The notes under the pieces were generated by a model, which was not told the DNA's origin, ran no database searches, and was given only the letters and a program-made list of their open reading frames with translations. From positions 1-64,000 of the forward strand of contig NZ_WNKT01000017.1 in the NCBI RefSeq assembly GCF_009720725.1: a stretch of 64,000 nucleotides of DNA, written 5' to 3'. The DNA is from Allochromatium palmeri. Lineage in GTDB: Bacteria; Pseudomonadota; Gammaproteobacteria; Chromatiales; Chromatiaceae. Both the position numbers and the translations under genes were made by a program. Shown in pieces: positions 31,612 through 41,968 of the stretch (position 1 is the stretch's first letter; every line of letters begins with the position of its first letter).

Positions 31612-32448
31612 TTAAAGCCAGTCATTATAATAAAATCGGCTGCCATTCTGCAAGACGAATTGCAGCACCGCCTTACTGCCGAAGTAAGCCAGGATCAGGA
31701 TCAAAAAGCCGCCGAGCGTCCAGACGATCGCCGTGCGTCCGCGCCACCCCTTGCGGAAACGTCCGACCAGCAACCCGCCGAACACCAGCCACGCCAAAAC
31801 CGAGAGCACGGTCTTGTGCACCAGATGCTGAGCAAACATATTCTCCAGGAAGGCAAAACCGCTCAACAGCGCCAGCGTCAGCAATACGAAGCCGGCCGAG
31901 ATCATCTCGAACAGCAAGCTCTCCATGGTCTGGAGTGGGGGCAGGGTGCGCACGAAACCGGTCGGATGCCGATTGCGCAGATGATGATCCTGCACCGCGA
32001 GCAGGATGGCTTGCACAGCCGCTAACGTCAGCAGGCTATAGGCCAGCATCGACAGCAGTACATGGATCTTGAGCGCCGCGCTAGCCGATTCACGCATGAA
32101 GCCGACATCGGCCAGATGCGCCTCCAGCAGCAGACTCAGCGCCGCCGCCGGCAACAGGATCAGCCCCAGATTGTCGACCGGCTTGTTCAGGCTGGAAATC
32201 AGCAGCAGTGCAACGATCGTCCAGGATGTGAGCGCCAGGGCGTGATAAAAACCGAGATTGATGCCGGCATGGCTGAAGACGCCATCCCAGAGTAACCAGC
32301 TATGCAGCAGCAGACCGCCGAAACCGATGGCAATCGCGAGCGCGCGGGGCGGAATCCATCCCTCCTTGCGGAACAGACGGATGCCGATGAAGGCGGCCGA
32401 GGCCAGATAGCAGAGCGTGGCAATGTAGGCAAGGAGGATATGGGTCAT
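31612..32448 (-). CDS. CcsA/YpjD-type cytochrome c assembly membrane protein
   Basis: This 278-residue protein has about eight hydrophobic helices and the family pattern of YpjD-like CcsA proteins: LLAYIATLCYLASAAFIGIRLF at the start, VLLSMLAYSLLTLAAVQAILLAVQDHHLR in the middle (conserved His), and HKTVLSVLAWLVFGGLLVGRFRKGWRGRTAIVWTLGGF near the end. It is encoded next to ffh, as in many gammaproteobacteria. It probably takes part in haem handling at the inner membrane. The ATG at 32448 starts the first helix. Confidence 0.88.
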   Translation of the reverse strand: MTHILLAYIATLCYLASAAFIGIRLFRKEGWIPPRALAIAIGFGGLLLHSWLLWDGVFSHAGINLGFYHALALTSWTIVALLLISSLNKPVDNLGLILLPAAALSLLLEAHLADVGFMRESASAALKIHVLLSMLAYSLLTLAAVQAILLAVQDHHLRNRHPTGFVRTLPPLQTMESLLFEMISAGFVLLTLALLSGFAFLENMFAQHLVHKTVLSVLAWLVFGGLLVGRFRKGWRGRTAIVWTLGGFLILILAYFGSKAVLQFVLQNGSRFYYNDWL

Positions 32449-32632
32449 GGGTGATGGCTTGAAGCTCGAATGACGGTGGCTGGAAGTCGTCCCTAGTCGT
32501 ATCGGGCGATGATGGCCCTGCATTATACTCACAAAGTCCTGTCGTAAACCGATGGCAACATTCGTATTCGACCATCCACACTCACGCTAGCCAAGGGTGT
32601 CTCGCGCGGGACGCCCGGATCGAGGTTCGATC

Positions 32633-34042
32633 ATGTTCGAAAATCTCCAGGATCGCTTCGAAACGGTCCTGACCAATTTGCGCGGTCAGGGTCGTCTGAC
32701 CGATGACAACATCAAGGACACCCTGCGCGAAGTGCGTATGGCCCTTCTGGAAGCCGATGTCGCGCTGCCGGTGGTGCGCCAGTTCATCGAGGACATCCGC
32801 GAGCAGGCGCTCGGCGAGGCGGTGACCAAAAGCCTGACGCCTGGCCAGGTGCTGATCAAAATCGTCAATGACGAACTGGTCAAGATCATGGGCGCGGCCA
32901 ACGAGCAGCTGGATCTCGCCGCCCAGCCGCCAGCGGTCATCCTCATGGCCGGTCTGCAAGGCTCGGGTAAGACCACCAGTGTCGCCAAGCTCGCACGCTG
33001 GTTGCAGGAGAAGCAAAAAAAATCCGTGATGGTGGTCAGTTGCGACGTCTATCGTCCGGCGGCCATCGAACAACTGCGCACCGTCGCCGGTGAGGTCGGC
33101 GCCGAGTTTTGTCCCAGCCAGGGTGACGAAGACCCGCTGCATATCGCCCAGCGCGCGCTCGAAACGGCCCGCAAGCGCTTCAAGGACGTGCTGATCGTCG
33201 ACACCGCCGGCCGGCTGCACGTTGACGCTGAGATGATGGATGAGATCAAACTCATCCACGCCGCCATCAAACCGGTCGAGACCCTGTTCGTGGTCGACTC
33301 CATGACCGGTCAGGATGCCGCCAACACCGCCAAGGCCTTCGACGAGGCGCTCCCGCTGACCGGTGTCATCCTGACCAAAACCGACGGTGACGCGCGCGGC
33401 GGCGCGGCACTCTCGATCCGCCAGATCACCGGCAAGCCGATCAAGTTCCTCGGCACCGGCGAGCGCACCACGGCGCTCGAACCCTTTCATCCTGACCGCG
33501 TGGCCTCACGTATCCTCGGCATGGGTGACGTGGTGTCGCTGGTCGAGGAGGTTCAGGCCAAGGTCGACAAGGATCAGGCCGAGAAGCTGGTCAAGAAGCT
33601 CAAAAAAGGCAAGGACTTCGATCTGGCCGACTTCAAGGAGCAGTTGGAGCAGATGAACAAGATGGGGGGCATGATGAGCCTGATGGAAAAGCTCCCCGGC
33701 ATGAACCAGATCCCGGACCACGTCAAGAACAAGGCCAGCGACAAGGAGATGGGCAAGCTGGTGGCTATCATCAATTCGATGACGCCGCACGAGCGCCAGT
33801 TTCCGGCCGTCATCAAGGGTTCGCGCAAGCGCCGGATTGCCGCCGGCTCGGGCACCCAGGTGCAGGACGTCAATCAGCTGCTCAAGCAGTTCATGCAGAT
33901 GCAAAAGATGATGAAGAAGATGAAAGGCGGCGGCATGGCCAAGATGATGCGTTCGCTGCAAGGGCGACTGCCGCCGGGGATGCTGCCGCCGGGCGGTGGC
34001 TTTCCTCCGGGTGGGATGCCGCCGGGCGGATTTCCGATGTAA
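32633..34042 (+). CDS. ffh: Signal recognition particle protein Ffh
   Basis: This 469-residue SRP54 GTPase has the N-domain (MFENLQDRFETVLTNLRGQGRL, ALLEADVALPVV), G1 MAGLQGSGKTTSVAKLA, DVYRPAAIEQL, G3 DTAGRLHVD, G4 TKTDGDARGG, and a Met-rich M domain ending MQKMMKKMKGGGMAKMMRS with a Pro/Gly tail. It binds 4.5S RNA and signal sequences and docks on FtsY. The ATG at 32633 matches the family start. Confidence 0.98.
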   Translation: MFENLQDRFETVLTNLRGQGRLTDDNIKDTLREVRMALLEADVALPVVRQFIEDIREQALGEAVTKSLTPGQVLIKIVNDELVKIMGAANEQLDLAAQPPAVILMAGLQGSGKTTSVAKLARWLQEKQKKSVMVVSCDVYRPAAIEQLRTVAGEVGAEFCPSQGDEDPLHIAQRALETARKRFKDVLIVDTAGRLHVDAEMMDEIKLIHAAIKPVETLFVVDSMTGQDAANTAKAFDEALPLTGVILTKTDGDARGGAALSIRQITGKPIKFLGTGERTTALEPFHPDRVASRILGMGDVVSLVEEVQAKVDKDQAEKLVKKLKKGKDFDLADFKEQLEQMNKMGGMMSLMEKLPGMNQIPDHVKNKASDKEMGKLVAIINSMTPHERQFPAVIKGSRKRRIAAGSGTQVQDVNQLLKQFMQMQKMMKKMKGGGMAKMMRSLQGRLPPGMLPPGGGFPPGGMPPGGFPM

Positions 34043-34059
34043 TGGGGGAGGGCGCCGAG

Positions 34060-34929
34060 ATGTCTGTTTTCAGTCACCACCGCACAGGTTCACAGGTTCC
34101 CGTCAGACTCAGTTTGATTGTGACCTTGTGTCTGCTGAGCGCACCGCTGCTGGCTACGCCCTGGGGCGAGGTCCAACGCCCGTCGTCCGGTATGACGCAA
34201 GTCATCGGCGGCGCGGCCAATGGCTGTATCGGCGGGGCTGACGCCCTGCCCGAGACCGGTCCCGGCTATGTCAGCATCCGCCGCTATCGCAATCGCTATT
34301 ACGGCCATCCGGATCTGATCCGTTTCGTCAATGACCTGGGAGGCACGCAGCAACAGCGCGGTGGTCAGTTCGTCATGATCGGTGATCTCAGCCAGCCGCG
34401 CGGCGGGCGCATGTCGTCCTCGCACCGCAGTCATCAGAACGGGCTGGATGTGGATGTCTGGTTCACGCTGGCCAACTCGCCGACGGCGGCCCGGCAGTTG
34501 ATGGACAATCGTTCCGATCCGCGCAGCATGGTCGCTCCGGGTGGGCGCCGGGTGAGTCAGTCGTGGGGACCGGGTCAATTGGCTCTGATTGAGTCGGCGG
34601 CACGGAACCCGCGCGTCGATCGCATCTTTGTCAACGCCGCAATCAAACAGGAACTCTGCCAGAGCGCACGCGGCGATCGTACCTGGTTGCGCAAGGTCCG
34701 TCCCTGGTGGGGGCACGATGCGCACTTCCATGTGCGTCTGACCTGTCCCGCCGACAGTCCGAGCTGCCAATCTCAGTCACCTGTCCCGCCCGGCGAGGGC
34801 TGCGGCGAGGATCTGGCCTGGTGGCTGAGCGACGAGGTGTTGAGCGGCAAGGCCCGAGGCAAGGGATCGGCCAAACGCGCCGAACCCGAGATGCCCTTCG
34901 CCTGCCGGGCCGTGCTGACGGATTCCTAA
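34060..34929 (+). CDS. mepA: Penicillin-insensitive murein endopeptidase MepA
   Basis: This 289-residue M74 peptidase is exported (VRLSLIVTLCLLSAPLLATPWG). It shows GCIGGADALPETGPGYVSIRRYRNRYYGHPDLIRFV, the zinc ligands in MSSSHRSHQNGLDVDVWF (HxxHxxGxxxD) and WWGHDAHFHVRL. It cleaves D-Ala-meso-DAP cross-links in the periplasm. A strong GGGGGAGGG site favours the ATG at 34060 over one at 34042 that overlaps the ffh stop. Confidence 0.94.
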   Translation: MSVFSHHRTGSQVPVRLSLIVTLCLLSAPLLATPWGEVQRPSSGMTQVIGGAANGCIGGADALPETGPGYVSIRRYRNRYYGHPDLIRFVNDLGGTQQQRGGQFVMIGDLSQPRGGRMSSSHRSHQNGLDVDVWFTLANSPTAARQLMDNRSDPRSMVAPGGRRVSQSWGPGQLALIESAARNPRVDRIFVNAAIKQELCQSARGDRTWLRKVRPWWGHDAHFHVRLTCPADSPSCQSQSPVPPGEGCGEDLAWWLSDEVLSGKARGKGSAKRAEPEMPFACRAVLTDS

Positions 34930-34968
34930 AGAGCACGCAGCGATGAATTCTTGGCAGGCCGGCCATCC

Positions 34969-37578
34969 GTGAAAGACTATTCTGCTGGCAACAGTGATAC
35001 ACCCAGCTCTGAGGCACGCCTGCGCGCGCTTTTCGAGCTGGCGCCCCTGGGGATCGTCATTATCGATCCCGAGACCATGCAGCCCCTGGAGTTCAATCGC
35101 GCGGCGCACGAACAGCTCGGCTACAGTGCCGAGGAGTTCGCGCGTCTGCGCATCGCCGACTATGAAGCAAGCGAGGATCTGGAGGATGTGCAGCGTCATA
35201 TCCAGACGCTGCTGATACAGGGATATGATGACTTCGAGACCCGTCATCGCTGCCGGGATGGAAACATCCGCCATGTCCATGTCTCGGTGCAGGTGTTGCC
35301 AGTCGACGGGCGGCAGATGTTCTATGCCATCTACCGCGACATCAACGAGTCATGTCTAGCCGAGGAGCGTTTACGCCGTAGCGAGGCCACGTTTCGGGCC
35401 GCCTTCGAGATCGCCCCGCACGGAATGGCACTGGTTGCGCCCGATGGGCACTGGCTGCAGGTCAATCAGGCGCTGTGCCGTATCCTTGGCTATTGTGAAT
35501 CCGAGCTGCTGGCGCTGAATTTTCAGTCGATCTCGCACCCCGACGACCTGGCCGCCGATCTGGTCTATCTGGACCGGCTCGTCTCGGGCGCGACCGACCA
35601 GATTCAGTTCGAGAAACGCTATCTGCACCGCCATGGGCATCCGATTCCCGTCATGCTGAGCGCCTCGGTCGTTAGGGATGAGCGGGGCGCGCTCTCCTAC
35701 ATGGTCGTCCATATCCTCGATCTGACCGAGCGCAAGTCCAGCGAGTCGGCCATGCGTCGGGCCATGGAAACGGCCGAGATCGCTAATCGGGCCAAGAGCG
35801 AATTCCTGGCCAACATGAGCCATGAGATCCGCACCCCGCTCAATGCCATCATTGGCCTTGGTCAACTGCTGCTCGACTCCAAGCTCGACTCGCGCCAGCG
35901 CGACTACATGAACAAGATCCGTCAGGGCTCGGATGCCTTGCTGCGCATCCTCAACGACGTGCTCGACTATTCCAAGATCGAGGCCGGTCAGATCCAGCTC
36001 GACATCGTCGATTTCAGGATCGAGGCGGTACTCGATCAGCTCACGGCACTCTTCTCGCTGGCCGCCGAATCCAAGGGGCTGGCGCTCTACTATCATCTCG
36101 ATCCGCGCACCCCGCAGATCCTGCGCGGCGACCCCATGCGTCTGGGACAGGTGCTGAACAATCTGGTCGGTAACGCCGTGAAGTTCACTGAGCGCGGCTT
36201 CATCGAATTACGCATTCGCGCGTTGCACGAAGGGGCTGGGCGTATCCAGTTGGCCTTCAGTGTGCGTGATACCGGCATCGGCATGGACCAGGCCAGTGTT
36301 GAGCGGCTCTTCCAATCCTTCACCCAGGCCGATTGTTCCATTACACGCCGTTATGGCGGCACGGGGCTGGGGTTGTCTATCTCGCGTCAACTGGCGCGAC
36401 TCATGGGGGGGGATATCCGTGTCAGGAGTCGGATCGGGATCGGCAGTATCTTCCGGTTCAAGGCCGATTTTCTGATCTCCGAATCCCAACTGGAACGCAT
36501 CGGTTCGCCGCCCCGCGTGCTGGGGCGGCGCCGTGTGCTCATCGTCGCCGAGAATTGTCTCGCGCGCCGCGCGCCGCGCGCGACCCTGGAGGCCTGGGGG
36601 ATGGAGATCGCCGAGGCGCGTTCGCTGGCTCAGGCGCGCGCGATCCTGTCGGCGGTCGCCGACAGTCGGCGCGAGCCGTTCGACTGGGTGTTGCTCGACC
36701 GTCATCCCGAGCGCGCTGTCGAGCCGCCATCCCCAACCTTCGGTGATCCACCCTGTCCAGCCATCTGGATGGTGACCGTGACCGAGCGCGAACGGCTGCT
36801 CGCCGAGTCCGGGCCGAACGCTGGGATGCGCCTGCTGGCCAAGCCCGTTACGCCCTCCGCGCTCTTCGATGCCATCGTGGATCTCGTCGGCGATTACACG
36901 CTGCCCACGGAGCGCCCAGCACGCGATCTCGCGGCCGAGATCGCCCCTTTGCGCGGCGCGCGCCTGCTGCTGGTCGAGGACAATGTCACCAATCAGCAGG
37001 TGGCACGCGATCTACTGGAGCGGATCGGGTGCCGGGTGACGACGGCCAACGACGGCCAGCAGGCGGTCGAGCTCGTGGGGCGTCAGGACTTCGAGGCGGT
37101 GCTGATGGACGTGCAGATGCCCGTCATGGATGGTCTGAGCGCCACGCGCGCGATTCGTGCCTGGCATCCGCGCTTGCCCATCATCGCCTTGACGGCGGCC
37201 GCTTTGTCCGAGGATCGTGAACGCTGTCTGGCGGCCGGGATGAACGATCATCTGAGCAAACCGATCATCCTCGAATTATTGATCGAGGTTCTGCGGCGCT
37301 GGTTGGCTCCCACGCGCGTTCCGAGTGCGCCGCAACGCGAGGCGTCAGCGTCGATCCAGACGACGCTGGAGTATCTCGCGCCTCTGCGACGGTTGCTCGA
37401 ACAACAGGATCTGGTCGATGCAAGCCTGCTCGATGGACTGAGTGAACGGCTCGGTGATAGGCCCCACATCCGTGAGCAACTGTCTCGGCTTGGGATGGCC
37501 ATCGAGTCTTTCGATTATGATACGGCCCTAGCCGAGATCGACTGTCTGTCACGTCTACTGAGCAAGCCGGAATCCTGA
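34969..37578 (+). CDS. Hybrid sensor histidine kinase, PAS-PAS-HisKA-HATPase-REC
   Basis: About 869 residues from GTG 34969 (a TTG at 34951 is possible). Two PAS domains (about 15-125 and 135-255) precede HisKA with [21 protein letters not shown] (His about 285), the ATPase ([32 protein letters not shown]), a degenerate receiver-like segment (about 510-640) and a true receiver with [14 protein letters not shown] and [11 protein letters not shown] (Asp about 713), then a helical tail possibly HPt-like without an obvious His. No transmembrane segment, so a cytoplasmic sensor. Its stop overlaps the start of the GGDEF gene. Confidence 0.92.
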   Translation: MKDYSAGNSDTPSSEARLRALFELAPLGIVIIDPETMQPLEFNRAAHEQLGYSAEEFARLRIADYEASEDLEDVQRHIQTLLIQGYDDFETRHRCRDGNIRHVHVSVQVLPVDGRQMFYAIYRDINESCLAEERLRRSEATFRAAFEIAPHGMALVAPDGHWLQVNQALCRILGYCESELLALNFQSISHPDDLAADLVYLDRLVSGATDQIQFEKRYLHRHGHPIPVMLSASVVRDERGALSYMVVHILDLTERKSSESAMRRAMETAEIANRAKSEFLANMSHEIRTPLNAIIGLGQLLLDSKLDSRQRDYMNKIRQGSDALLRILNDVLDYSKIEAGQIQLDIVDFRIEAVLDQLTALFSLAAESKGLALYYHLDPRTPQILRGDPMRLGQVLNNLVGNAVKFTERGFIELRIRALHEGAGRIQLAFSVRDTGIGMDQASVERLFQSFTQADCSITRRYGGTGLGLSISRQLARLMGGDIRVRSRIGIGSIFRFKADFLISESQLERIGSPPRVLGRRRVLIVAENCLARRAPRATLEAWGMEIAEARSLAQARAILSAVADSRREPFDWVLLDRHPERAVEPPSPTFGDPPCPAIWMVTVTERERLLAESGPNAGMRLLAKPVTPSALFDAIVDLVGDYTLPTERPARDLAAEIAPLRGARLLLVEDNVTNQQVARDLLERIGCRVTTANDGQQAVELVGRQDFEAVLMDVQMPVMDGLSATRAIRAWHPRLPIIALTAAALSEDRERCLAAGMNDHLSKPIILELLIEVLRRWLAPTRVPSAPQREASASIQTTLEYLAPLRRLLEQQDLVDASLLDGLSERLGDRPHIREQLSRLGMAIESFDYDTALAEIDCLSRLLSKPES

Positions 37579-38519
37579 TGTCCAGTCCAGACTCCGAAGA
37601 CCTGTTGCCATCGGTTCTGATCGTCGACGATATGCCGGCCAACATTCGTGTTCTGGCCGACACGCTCAAGTCCGACTATCGGGTCCGGGTCGCCACCAGC
37701 GGGGTCAAGGCCCTGGAGGTCGCGGTGGCCGATCCGCCACCGGATCTCATCCTGCTGGACGTCATGATGCCCGGCATGGATGGGTATGAGGTCTGTCGAC
37801 GCCTGAGGGACGATCCGCGCACCAGCGCCATTCCGGTCATCTTTGTCACCGCCAAGAACGAGGCCGAGGAGGAGGCGCACGGGCTGAGCCTGGGGGCGGT
37901 CGACTACATCACCAAACCCTTCCATCTGCCGATCGTGCGCGCGCGCGTGCGCACCCATGTCAATCTCAAGCGCAAGACCGATCTGCTCGACAGTCTCGCC
38001 TCGCTCGATGGTCTGACCCATATCCCCAATCGGCGCCGTTTCGATGAATGGTTGCAACAGGAATGGGCGCGTGCCGCGCGTGAGGGAACGTCGCTGGCCG
38101 TCGCCATGCTCGACGTCGACTCGTTCAAACCTTACAACGATCATTATGGGCATGGTCGTGGCGACGAGTGTCTGCGGCGGGTCGCTGATGCACTGCGCAC
38201 ACGTCTGCAACGTCCGGCTGATGTGGTGGCACGCTATGGTGGTGAGGAGTTCGTGTTGCTCCTGCCCGATACCGACGCTGAGGGGGCGCTGACCCTGGCC
38301 GATGCCTGCCGGGCGGCCGTGAGCGCCTTGCGCATCCCGCATGACTATTCGGGAGCCGCCGATCATGTGACCGTCAGCATCGGCGTGGCCGCCACCCGCC
38401 CGCCGAGCGACAGTCCAAGCCTGCTTCTGGCACGCGCCGACGAGGCGCTCTATCGCGCCAAGTCCGAGGGGCGTAATCGTGTCTGTGCCGCGTCTCATCC
38501 AGCACCGGAGTTACGCTGA
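37578..38519 (+). CDS. Response regulator with GGDEF diguanylate cyclase
   Basis: This 313-residue protein has a receiver (VLIVDDMPANIRVLADTL, LILLDVMMPGMDGYE with phospho-Asp about 58, VTAKNEAEEE, DYITKPF) and a C-terminal GGDEF domain with LDGLTHIPNRRRFDEWL, AMLDVDSFKPYNDHYGHGRGDECL and the active-site ARYGGEEFVLLLP. It should make cyclic di-GMP when phosphorylated, most likely by the kinase encoded just upstream with a one-base overlap. Confidence 0.95.
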   Translation: MSSPDSEDLLPSVLIVDDMPANIRVLADTLKSDYRVRVATSGVKALEVAVADPPPDLILLDVMMPGMDGYEVCRRLRDDPRTSAIPVIFVTAKNEAEEEAHGLSLGAVDYITKPFHLPIVRARVRTHVNLKRKTDLLDSLASLDGLTHIPNRRRFDEWLQQEWARAAREGTSLAVAMLDVDSFKPYNDHYGHGRGDECLRRVADALRTRLQRPADVVARYGGEEFVLLLPDTDAEGALTLADACRAAVSALRIPHDYSGAADHVTVSIGVAATRPPSDSPSLLLARADEALYRAKSEGRNRVCAASHPAPELR

Positions 38520-38523
38520 ATCT

Positions 38524-39060
38524 ATGGAGTTTTTACTCGGTTTCTCAGCTCTCATCGACCGGCTCAATCGTCGTGTCGGTCAGATCACGCTGTGGCTGGT
38601 GCTGTTGAGCGTGCTGCTCAGCGCCCTGACGGCTACGCTGCGCTACCTGCTCGACTGGGGCTCGAACGCGATGATCGAGGGCCAGTGGTTCATGTTCGGA
38701 TTGATCTTTCTGTTCTACGCCCCCCTGACGCTTCAGGAACGCGGCCATGTGCGGGTCGATATCCTCTACAACCGCCTGCCGCCGCGCGGACAGGTACTGG
38801 TCGAGATCTTCGGTGGACTGCTATTCCTGGTGCCAGTCTGTCTGCTGATCCTGGTCGACGCCTGGGGCTATTTCCTCATCGCCTTCCATCAGAACGAATC
38901 CTCGATCAATCCGGGCGGACTCATCTGGTGGCCGATGAAGCTGGCCATCCCGATCGGTTTTGCGCTGCTGGCCCTGCAGGGCGTCTCCGAGATCATCAAG
39001 GGGCTTGCCGCCCTGACCGGCCACCGCCCGCTGCCCACCGCGACGACCGGAGGACATTGA
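38524..39060 (+). CDS. dctQ: TRAP transporter small permease DctQ
   Basis: This 178-residue protein has four hydrophobic segments: LWLVLLSVLLSALTATLRYLL, MFGLIFLFYAPLTL, IFGGLLFLVPVCLLILVDAWGYF, LAIPIGFALLALQGVSEIIK; the EGQWFMFGLIFLFYAPLTLQERGHVRVDIL stretch is diagnostic for DctQ. It pairs with the large permease encoded two bases downstream. No DctP binding protein is nearby. Confidence 0.92.
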   Translation: MEFLLGFSALIDRLNRRVGQITLWLVLLSVLLSALTATLRYLLDWGSNAMIEGQWFMFGLIFLFYAPLTLQERGHVRVDILYNRLPPRGQVLVEIFGGLLFLVPVCLLILVDAWGYFLIAFHQNESSINPGGLIWWPMKLAIPIGFALLALQGVSEIIKGLAALTGHRPLPTATTGGH

Positions 39061-39061
39061 A

Positions 39062-40513
39062 GTGACAGCCTGGTTCGTGGCGAATATGGCGCCGGTGATG
39101 TTCGCCGCGCTGGTGCTCTTTCTGCTGATCGGTTATCCGGTTGCCTTCTCACTGGCGGCTGTTGGGATGCTGTTCGGCTGGATCGGGATCGAACTCGGGA
39201 TGCTGACCCCGGCACTCCTGCAAGCCCTGCCGGATCGGGTGTTCGGCATCATGCGCAACGAGATCCTGCTGGCGATCCCGTTTTTCACCTTTATGGGTCT
39301 GATCCTGGAACGCAGCGGGCTGGCCGAGGAACTGCTCGACACCGTGGGTCAGATCTTCGGCGGGGTGCGCGGCGGGCTGGCCTATGCGGCGGTCTTTGTC
39401 GGGGCGCTGCTGGCGGCGACTACCGGCGTGGTCGCGGCGACCGTCATCGCCATGGGCCTGATCTCGCTGCCGATCATGCTGCGCTATGGCTATCATCCGC
39501 GCTTGGCCACGGGCGTCATCGCGGCCAGCGGGACGCTGGCGCAAATCATCCCGCCTTCGCTGGTGCTGATCGTGATGGCTGATGTGCTCGGGCGCTCGGT
39601 GGGCGATATGTACAAGGGCGCGCTGTTGCCGGGACTGATCCTGACCGGACTCTATGCGCTCTATGTCTTCGTCAATACGCAGATCTGGCCCGAGCGCGCC
39701 CCGGCTCTGCCACTGGAAGCGCGCACCCTGCATGGCCGCGCCCTGGTTAAACGGGTGGTGCTGGCGCTCATCCCGCCGCTGGCGCTGATCTTTCTGGTGC
39801 TCGGAACGATCTTTATCGGCTGGGCGACCCCGACCGAGGGCGGAGCCATGGGCGCGGTCGGCGCGCTGATTTTGGCCGGTCTCAAGGGTCGGCTCAAGCG
39901 CGTGATGCTCACCGAGTCCATGGCCTCGACCGCACGCATCACCAGTTTCGTGATCTTCATTCTGATCGGCGCGAGCGTCTTCAGTCTCACCTTTCGCGGC
40001 GTCGACGGTGATCTCTGGGTCGAGCACCTGCTGACCTCGCTGCCCGGTGGCGTGCTCGGCTTTCTGATCTTCGTCAATCTGCTGGTGTTTCTGCTGGCCT
40101 TTTTTCTCGATTTCTTCGAGATCTCGTTCATCATCTTACCGCTGCTGGCGCCTGTGGCCGCGAAGCTCGGCATCGATCTGGTGTGGTTCGGAGTGCTGAT
40201 CGGGGTCAACATGCAGACCAGCTTCATGCATCCGCCCTTTGGCTTTGCGCTCTTCTATCTGCGCTCGGTCGCGCCGCCGAGTGTGCGCACGACGGATATC
40301 TATTGGGGCGCGGTCCCTTTCCTGGCCATCCAGCTGTTCATGGTGTTCCTCATCATCGCCTTCCCCGAGTTGGTGAACTGGGGGCTGGATGGAGCGACGA
40401 CGCTGAGCGATCCGAGCGAGATCGTCCTGCCTGAGCAAGGCGGTTCCAGTCTGCTCGACAGCGGGGATTTCGAGGGCTTGTTCGGGCCGCCGCCAACGGG
40501 TTTGGAGCCTTGA
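39062..40513 (+). CDS. dctM: TRAP transporter large permease DctM
   Basis: This 483-residue protein with about 12 membrane helices shows family motifs: FLLIGYPVAFSLAAVGMLFGW, IPFFTFMGLILERSGLAEELLDTVGQIFGGVRGGLAYAAVFVGALLAATTGVVAATVIAMG, SGTLAQIIPPSLVLIVMADV. It starts with GTG right after dctQ. The C-terminus carries about 40 hydrophilic residues beyond the usual end. With DctQ it imports an acid by a sodium gradient; substrate unknown without a DctP. Confidence 0.95.
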   Translation: MTAWFVANMAPVMFAALVLFLLIGYPVAFSLAAVGMLFGWIGIELGMLTPALLQALPDRVFGIMRNEILLAIPFFTFMGLILERSGLAEELLDTVGQIFGGVRGGLAYAAVFVGALLAATTGVVAATVIAMGLISLPIMLRYGYHPRLATGVIAASGTLAQIIPPSLVLIVMADVLGRSVGDMYKGALLPGLILTGLYALYVFVNTQIWPERAPALPLEARTLHGRALVKRVVLALIPPLALIFLVLGTIFIGWATPTEGGAMGAVGALILAGLKGRLKRVMLTESMASTARITSFVIFILIGASVFSLTFRGVDGDLWVEHLLTSLPGGVLGFLIFVNLLVFLLAFFLDFFEISFIILPLLAPVAAKLGIDLVWFGVLIGVNMQTSFMHPPFGFALFYLRSVAPPSVRTTDIYWGAVPFLAIQLFMVFLIIAFPELVNWGLDGATTLSDPSEIVLPEQGGSSLLDSGDFEGLFGPPPTGLEP

Positions 40514-40560
40514 TGTGCGCATGAGCGAGCCGCGTCGAGCCTCTCTAACGGATTGAGTGC

Positions 40561-41460
40561 ATGCGTACCACGCTATTGTTCTTTGTCTATCTGCTCGCCT
40601 GCCTGATCCTGGCCGCCCTGCTGACGCCGTCGTTGATGGCGACAGGCTGGATCGCGATCGAGCCGCATCGGGTCATGAGCCGCCTGGCTCAGGTGCTGAT
40701 CCTGATCGGACTCTGGCCTTTTCTGCGCTGGCAGGGGCTAGCCAATCGCGAGGCGCTTGGGTTCGGTCCGGGCTGGCCTGTCATCAAGCGCGCGATCATC
40801 GGCGGCTGGGGGCTGGGGGTGCTGATCCTGCTGGCGCTGGCGCTGGCCCTGCTTGAACTGGGGGTCCGTCTGCCGGATCCGACGCCGGATTTCTGGACGC
40901 AGAGTGCCGCGCGTGTCGTGCAGGCGCTGATCGGCGGGTTGCTGATCGGACTGCTGGAAGAGACCTTCTTTCGCGGCGCGCTCTATTCAGCGATCCGCCG
41001 GCGTGACGGCGTGCGTTCAGCCATGCTCTGGAGTGCGGCGCTCTATGCCATGCTGCATTTCATGAAGCCGGGTTCCTTGCCCGAATCGATGGCGTTCGAT
41101 GGGGCCGGGGCGCTGTGGATGTTCACCCATGTTTTCATCGATGTCTTCCAGTGGTCGCATCTGGATTCACTGGTCGCGCTGTTCATGGTCGGGCTGTTCC
41201 TGGCCCTGGTGCGCGAGCAGACTGGGCACATCGGCTGGTGTATCGGACTACACGCGGGCTGGGTGCTGGTGATCCAGGTCAACCGCCGGCTGACCGACGG
41301 CAATGACGACTCGCCACTGTCCTTCCTGGCGGGTGACTATGACGGCACCATCGGCTGGCTCGCCGCGCTCTGGATCGGGCTGCTGATGGCACTCTACTGG
41401 GCGGGGTCGGCGGGTCTGCGAGCCTGGCACGGACGATCGGGTGAACGGCCGCCGGGATAG
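40561..41460 (+). CDS. CPBP family intramembrane protease
   Basis: This 299-residue membrane protein has about seven helices and the CPBP (Abi/CAAX) motifs: LLEETFFRGALYSAI (EExxxR, about 126-140), ALYAMLHFMKPGS and HVFIDVFQWSHL, and CIGLHAGWVLVIQ. It probably cleaves within the membrane; no substrate suggested by context. It is monocistronic. Confidence 0.85.
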   Translation: MRTTLLFFVYLLACLILAALLTPSLMATGWIAIEPHRVMSRLAQVLILIGLWPFLRWQGLANREALGFGPGWPVIKRAIIGGWGLGVLILLALALALLELGVRLPDPTPDFWTQSAARVVQALIGGLLIGLLEETFFRGALYSAIRRRDGVRSAMLWSAALYAMLHFMKPGSLPESMAFDGAGALWMFTHVFIDVFQWSHLDSLVALFMVGLFLALVREQTGHIGWCIGLHAGWVLVIQVNRRLTDGNDDSPLSFLAGDYDGTIGWLAALWIGLLMALYWAGSAGLRAWHGRSGERPPG

Positions 41461-41491
41461 TGGCCTGATGCCGTCTATCACGCGCGGCGTG

Positions 41492-41968
41492 TCAGTTCGG
41501 CCTGTGGTTCGAGTCGCGCGTCTCGCGCAGCCAGCATCGAACGTCGCTGAGATGACGACGGCTAACGACAGGTCTGTCCGCACAGCCGGTCAGGAGGGCG
41601 AGCGTCGAGCCGTCAGGCTGCTTGTCGAGTCCGCATAAACGCGAACGCGCGACCAGGGTGTTGCGGTGGATGCGTAGCAGCAGATCCGGAAAGTCGAGCT
41701 CGAAGGCCCGTAGTGAACGGTCGACGAGTAACACGCCATCCAGATGGCGGACACTCACATATTTCTGATCCGCACGCAAATAGATGACATCCGTGAGCGA
41801 GATCGTCTGCTGTTGGCCGCGATAGTAGGCGCGGACCTCCAGGTTGCGTTCACGTGCGTCGTGGAGGCGGACCGTCCGGCTCTCTGGCGAATCATCCAGC
41901 CCGCTGGCGGGAATCAACCAGGTGCGTTCGTCTCCTGACCTACCGTCCGCCGCCTCTAGCGTCTTCAT
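41492..41968 (-). CDS. LytTR DNA-binding protein without a receiver domain
   Basis: This 158-residue protein is a LytTR domain (about 45-150): TISLTDVIYLRADQKYVSVRHLDGVLLVDRSLRAFELDFPDLLLRIHRNTLVARSRL. It resembles the output half of AlgR-type regulators, which usually carry an N-terminal receiver of about 120 residues; here only 40 unrelated residues precede the domain. The upstream 283 bases to the next gene hold no receiver remnant I recognise. Confidence 0.85.
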   Translation of the reverse strand: MKTLEAADGRSGDERTWLIPASGLDDSPESRTVRLHDARERNLEVRAYYRGQQQTISLTDVIYLRADQKYVSVRHLDGVLLVDRSLRAFELDFPDLLLRIHRNTLVARSRLCGLDKQPDGSTLALLTGCADRPVVSRRHLSDVRCWLRETRDSNHRPN

